Origin: Winslowiella iniecta
GTDB lineage: Bacteria > Pseudomonadota > Gammaproteobacteria > Enterobacterales > Enterobacteriaceae
DNA: 64,000 bases
Assembly: GCF_001267535.1 (NCBI RefSeq)
Contig: NZ_JRXE01000006.1
Span: 88,274 to 152,273 of the forward strand
Reading direction: 5' to 3'
Shown here: piece after piece, positions 62,707 through 64,000 of the stretch
Layout: each line of letters starts with the position of its first letter
How positions within the stretch are numbered: the stretch's first letter is position 1
The notes under the pieces: generated by a model
Told to the model about the DNA's origin: nothing
The model's input: the letters and a program-made list of their open reading frames with translations, nothing else
The model's database searches: none
Translations under genes and position numbers: made by a program

Positions 62707-64000
62707 TTAGCGCTTGCGGCCTCCCATAATGCTGCCGAGAACGCCACGAATAATCTGATGAGTAATCTGTCGGGTGGCGCTTTTTGCCATGGTCTGCACC
62801 ACGCCATCACGCTTGCCACCACGCGGGCCGGTGCTGCCGAACAGAATATCTTTCAGGCCGCCGAGAATCCCGCCATCTATCCCGGCGGATTGCCCTTGTG
62901 CTGGCGGAGCCTGTTGCTGTTCGCTGGCCGCCTGCACACCTTTTTGCAGCATCTCATACGCCGATTCGCGATCGACCGCTTCATCATATTTGCCCGACAG
63001 CGGCGAGTGGTTAATCAGCCCGTTACGCTCATCGTCACTGACCGGCCCCATGCGTGAGTACGGCGCAATCACCATCGCGCGTTCCACCACTGAAGGGCTG
63101 CCTTTTTCATCAAGAAACGAGATCAACGCTTCACCGGTGCCCAGCTCCTGAATCGCTGCCACGGTATCAAAAGCTGGATTGGCGCGCATGGTCTGCGCGG
63201 CAGCTTTTACCGCTTTCTGATCGCGTGGCGTAAAGGCGCGCAGCGCATGCTGAATACGGTTACCCAACTGGCCGAGCACCGCATCCGGGATATCCGACGG
63301 GTTTTGCGAGACAAAATAAACGCCGACCGCTTTTGAGCGAATCAGGCGGATCACCTGTTCAATCTTATCCAGCAGTACCTGCGGCGCATCGTTAAACAGC
63401 AGATGCGCTTCATCAAAGAAAAACACCAGTTTCGGCTGATCGAGATCGCCCGCTTCCGGCAGCTGTTCATACAGTTCCGACAGCATCCACAGCAGGGTGG
63501 TGGCGTACAGTTTTGGCATCTGATACAGCTTTTCCGCCGACAGAATATTTATCACGCCTTTACCGTTGGCGTCGGTGCGCATCCAGTCTTTAATATCCAG
63601 CATCGGCTCGCCAAAAAAGTACTCAGCACCTTGCTGCTCCAGCGACAGCAGTCCGCGCTGAATGGCACCGACCGAGGCGCTATTAATATTGCCGTACTGC
63701 GTCTGGAAGGATTTGGCGTTATCGCCGATATACTGCGTCATGGCGCGCAGGTCTTTAAAATCCAGCAGCAGTAATCCCTGGTCGTCCGCGATGCGGAAAA
63801 TTATCTGCAACACGCCCGACTGGATTTCATTCAGATTCAGCAAGCGCGCCAGCAGCAGCGGGCCCAGATCCGACACCGTCGCGCGCAGCGGATGACCTTT
63901 CTCACCGAAAATATCCCACAGCACCGCAGGATTCGCCTGCGGCTGCCAGTCGGTAACGCCGATATTGCCCAGCCGCGCCAGCAGTTTCTCAGACGCCACA
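62707..64000 (-). CDS. yjgR: HerA-like ATPase YjgR (DUF853), 5' end missing
   Basis: The C-terminal roughly 430 residues of a DUF853 ATPase. It has the Walker B/sensor region [35 protein letters not shown] and the C-terminal [20 protein letters not shown] segment, all as in E. coli YjgR (500 residues). The N-terminal 70 or so residues with the Walker A loop lie beyond the window. The GTG at 63997-63999 corresponds to an internal codon, not the start. The lptG-yjgR neighbourhood is as in E. coli, apart from yjiN being inserted. Confidence 0.9.
   Translation of the reverse strand, partial: VASEKLLARLGNIGVTDWQPQANPAVLWDIFGEKGHPLRATVSDLGPLLLARLLNLNEIQSGVLQIIFRIADDQGLLLLDFKDLRAMTQYIGDNAKSFQTQYGNINSASVGAIQRGLLSLEQQGAEYFFGEPMLDIKDWMRTDANGKGVINILSAEKLYQMPKLYATTLLWMLSELYEQLPEAGDLDQPKLVFFFDEAHLLFNDAPQVLLDKIEQVIRLIRSKAVGVYFVSQNPSDIPDAVLGQLGNRIQHALRAFTPRDQKAVKAAAQTMRANPAFDTVAAIQELGTGEALISFLDEKGSPSVVERAMVIAPYSRMGPVSDDERNGLINHSPLSGKYDEAVDRESAYEMLQKGVQAASEQQQAPPAQGQSAGIDGGILGGLKDILFGSTGPRGGKRDGVVQTMAKSATRQITHQIIRGVLGSIMGGRKR

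Noticed and set aside
63997..63999. GTG at the window edge as the start of yjgR
   Set aside because: The sequence aligns with E. coli YjgR from about residue 70, and the Walker A loop is missing, so the gene continues past the window.

Overview
The window is ordinary chromosomal core DNA of a member of the Enterobacterales. Nearly every protein can be recognised as a close relative of an Escherichia coli protein, and long stretches keep the E. coli gene order. Gene-content differences (miaE present; argG, mtr, treB, treR and mgtA absent from their E. coli positions; an ERIC-like element; a family of REP-like palindromes) suggest Erwiniaceae such as Pantoea or Erwinia. The genus is an inference from memory, not from a search. 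I see no prophage, insertion sequence, CRISPR array, toxin-antitoxin pair or defence island.

Block 1 (1-37976) corresponds to the E. coli minute-71 region. It holds the end of mlaB, ibaG, murA, sfsB, ispB, rplU-rpmA, yhbE-obgE, a catecholate-siderophore pair (fes and fepA) inserted before dacB, then greA, yhbY, rlmE-ftsH, folP-glmM and secG. Two tRNA genes follow (Leu-GAG and initiator Met). Then come the transcription/translation operon rimP-nusA-infB-rbfA-truB-rpsO-pnp, nlpI, a tiny yrbN-like ORF, deaD and yhbW. The oxygen-independent ubiquinone genes ubiV, ubiU and ubiT come next, followed by yhbS, yhbQ, yhbP, yhbO and yraR.

Block 2 (37964-64000) corresponds to E. coli minute 96. It starts with nrdG-nrdD (anaerobic ribonucleotide reductase), a LysR regulator divergent from a flavodoxin-fold oxidoreductase, treC without treB, a secreted GH20 hexosaminidase, and ridA. 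Next are the pyrL-pyrB-pyrI attenuated operon, argI with an ArgR operator, rraB, miaE, yjgM, a yjgN (DUF898)-M48 protease pair, valS-holC-pepA, lptF-lptG, yjiN and a partial yjgR. The two blocks meet at yraR/nrdG, where the genes overlap tail to tail.

The most notable observation is that NrdD lacks about 76 residues covering almost all of its N-terminal ATP-cone, the dATP/ATP allosteric switch, in frame and behind a good ribosome binding site. Other points of interest are eight dispersed REP-like hairpins between genes, a diverged ERIC element, an orphan treC locus with a possible coding remnant, a divergent pyrL leader peptide, a greA leader with a GraL-like terminator, and three convergent gene pairs whose ends overlap by 13-17 bases. 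I found no convincing wholly new multi-gene system.
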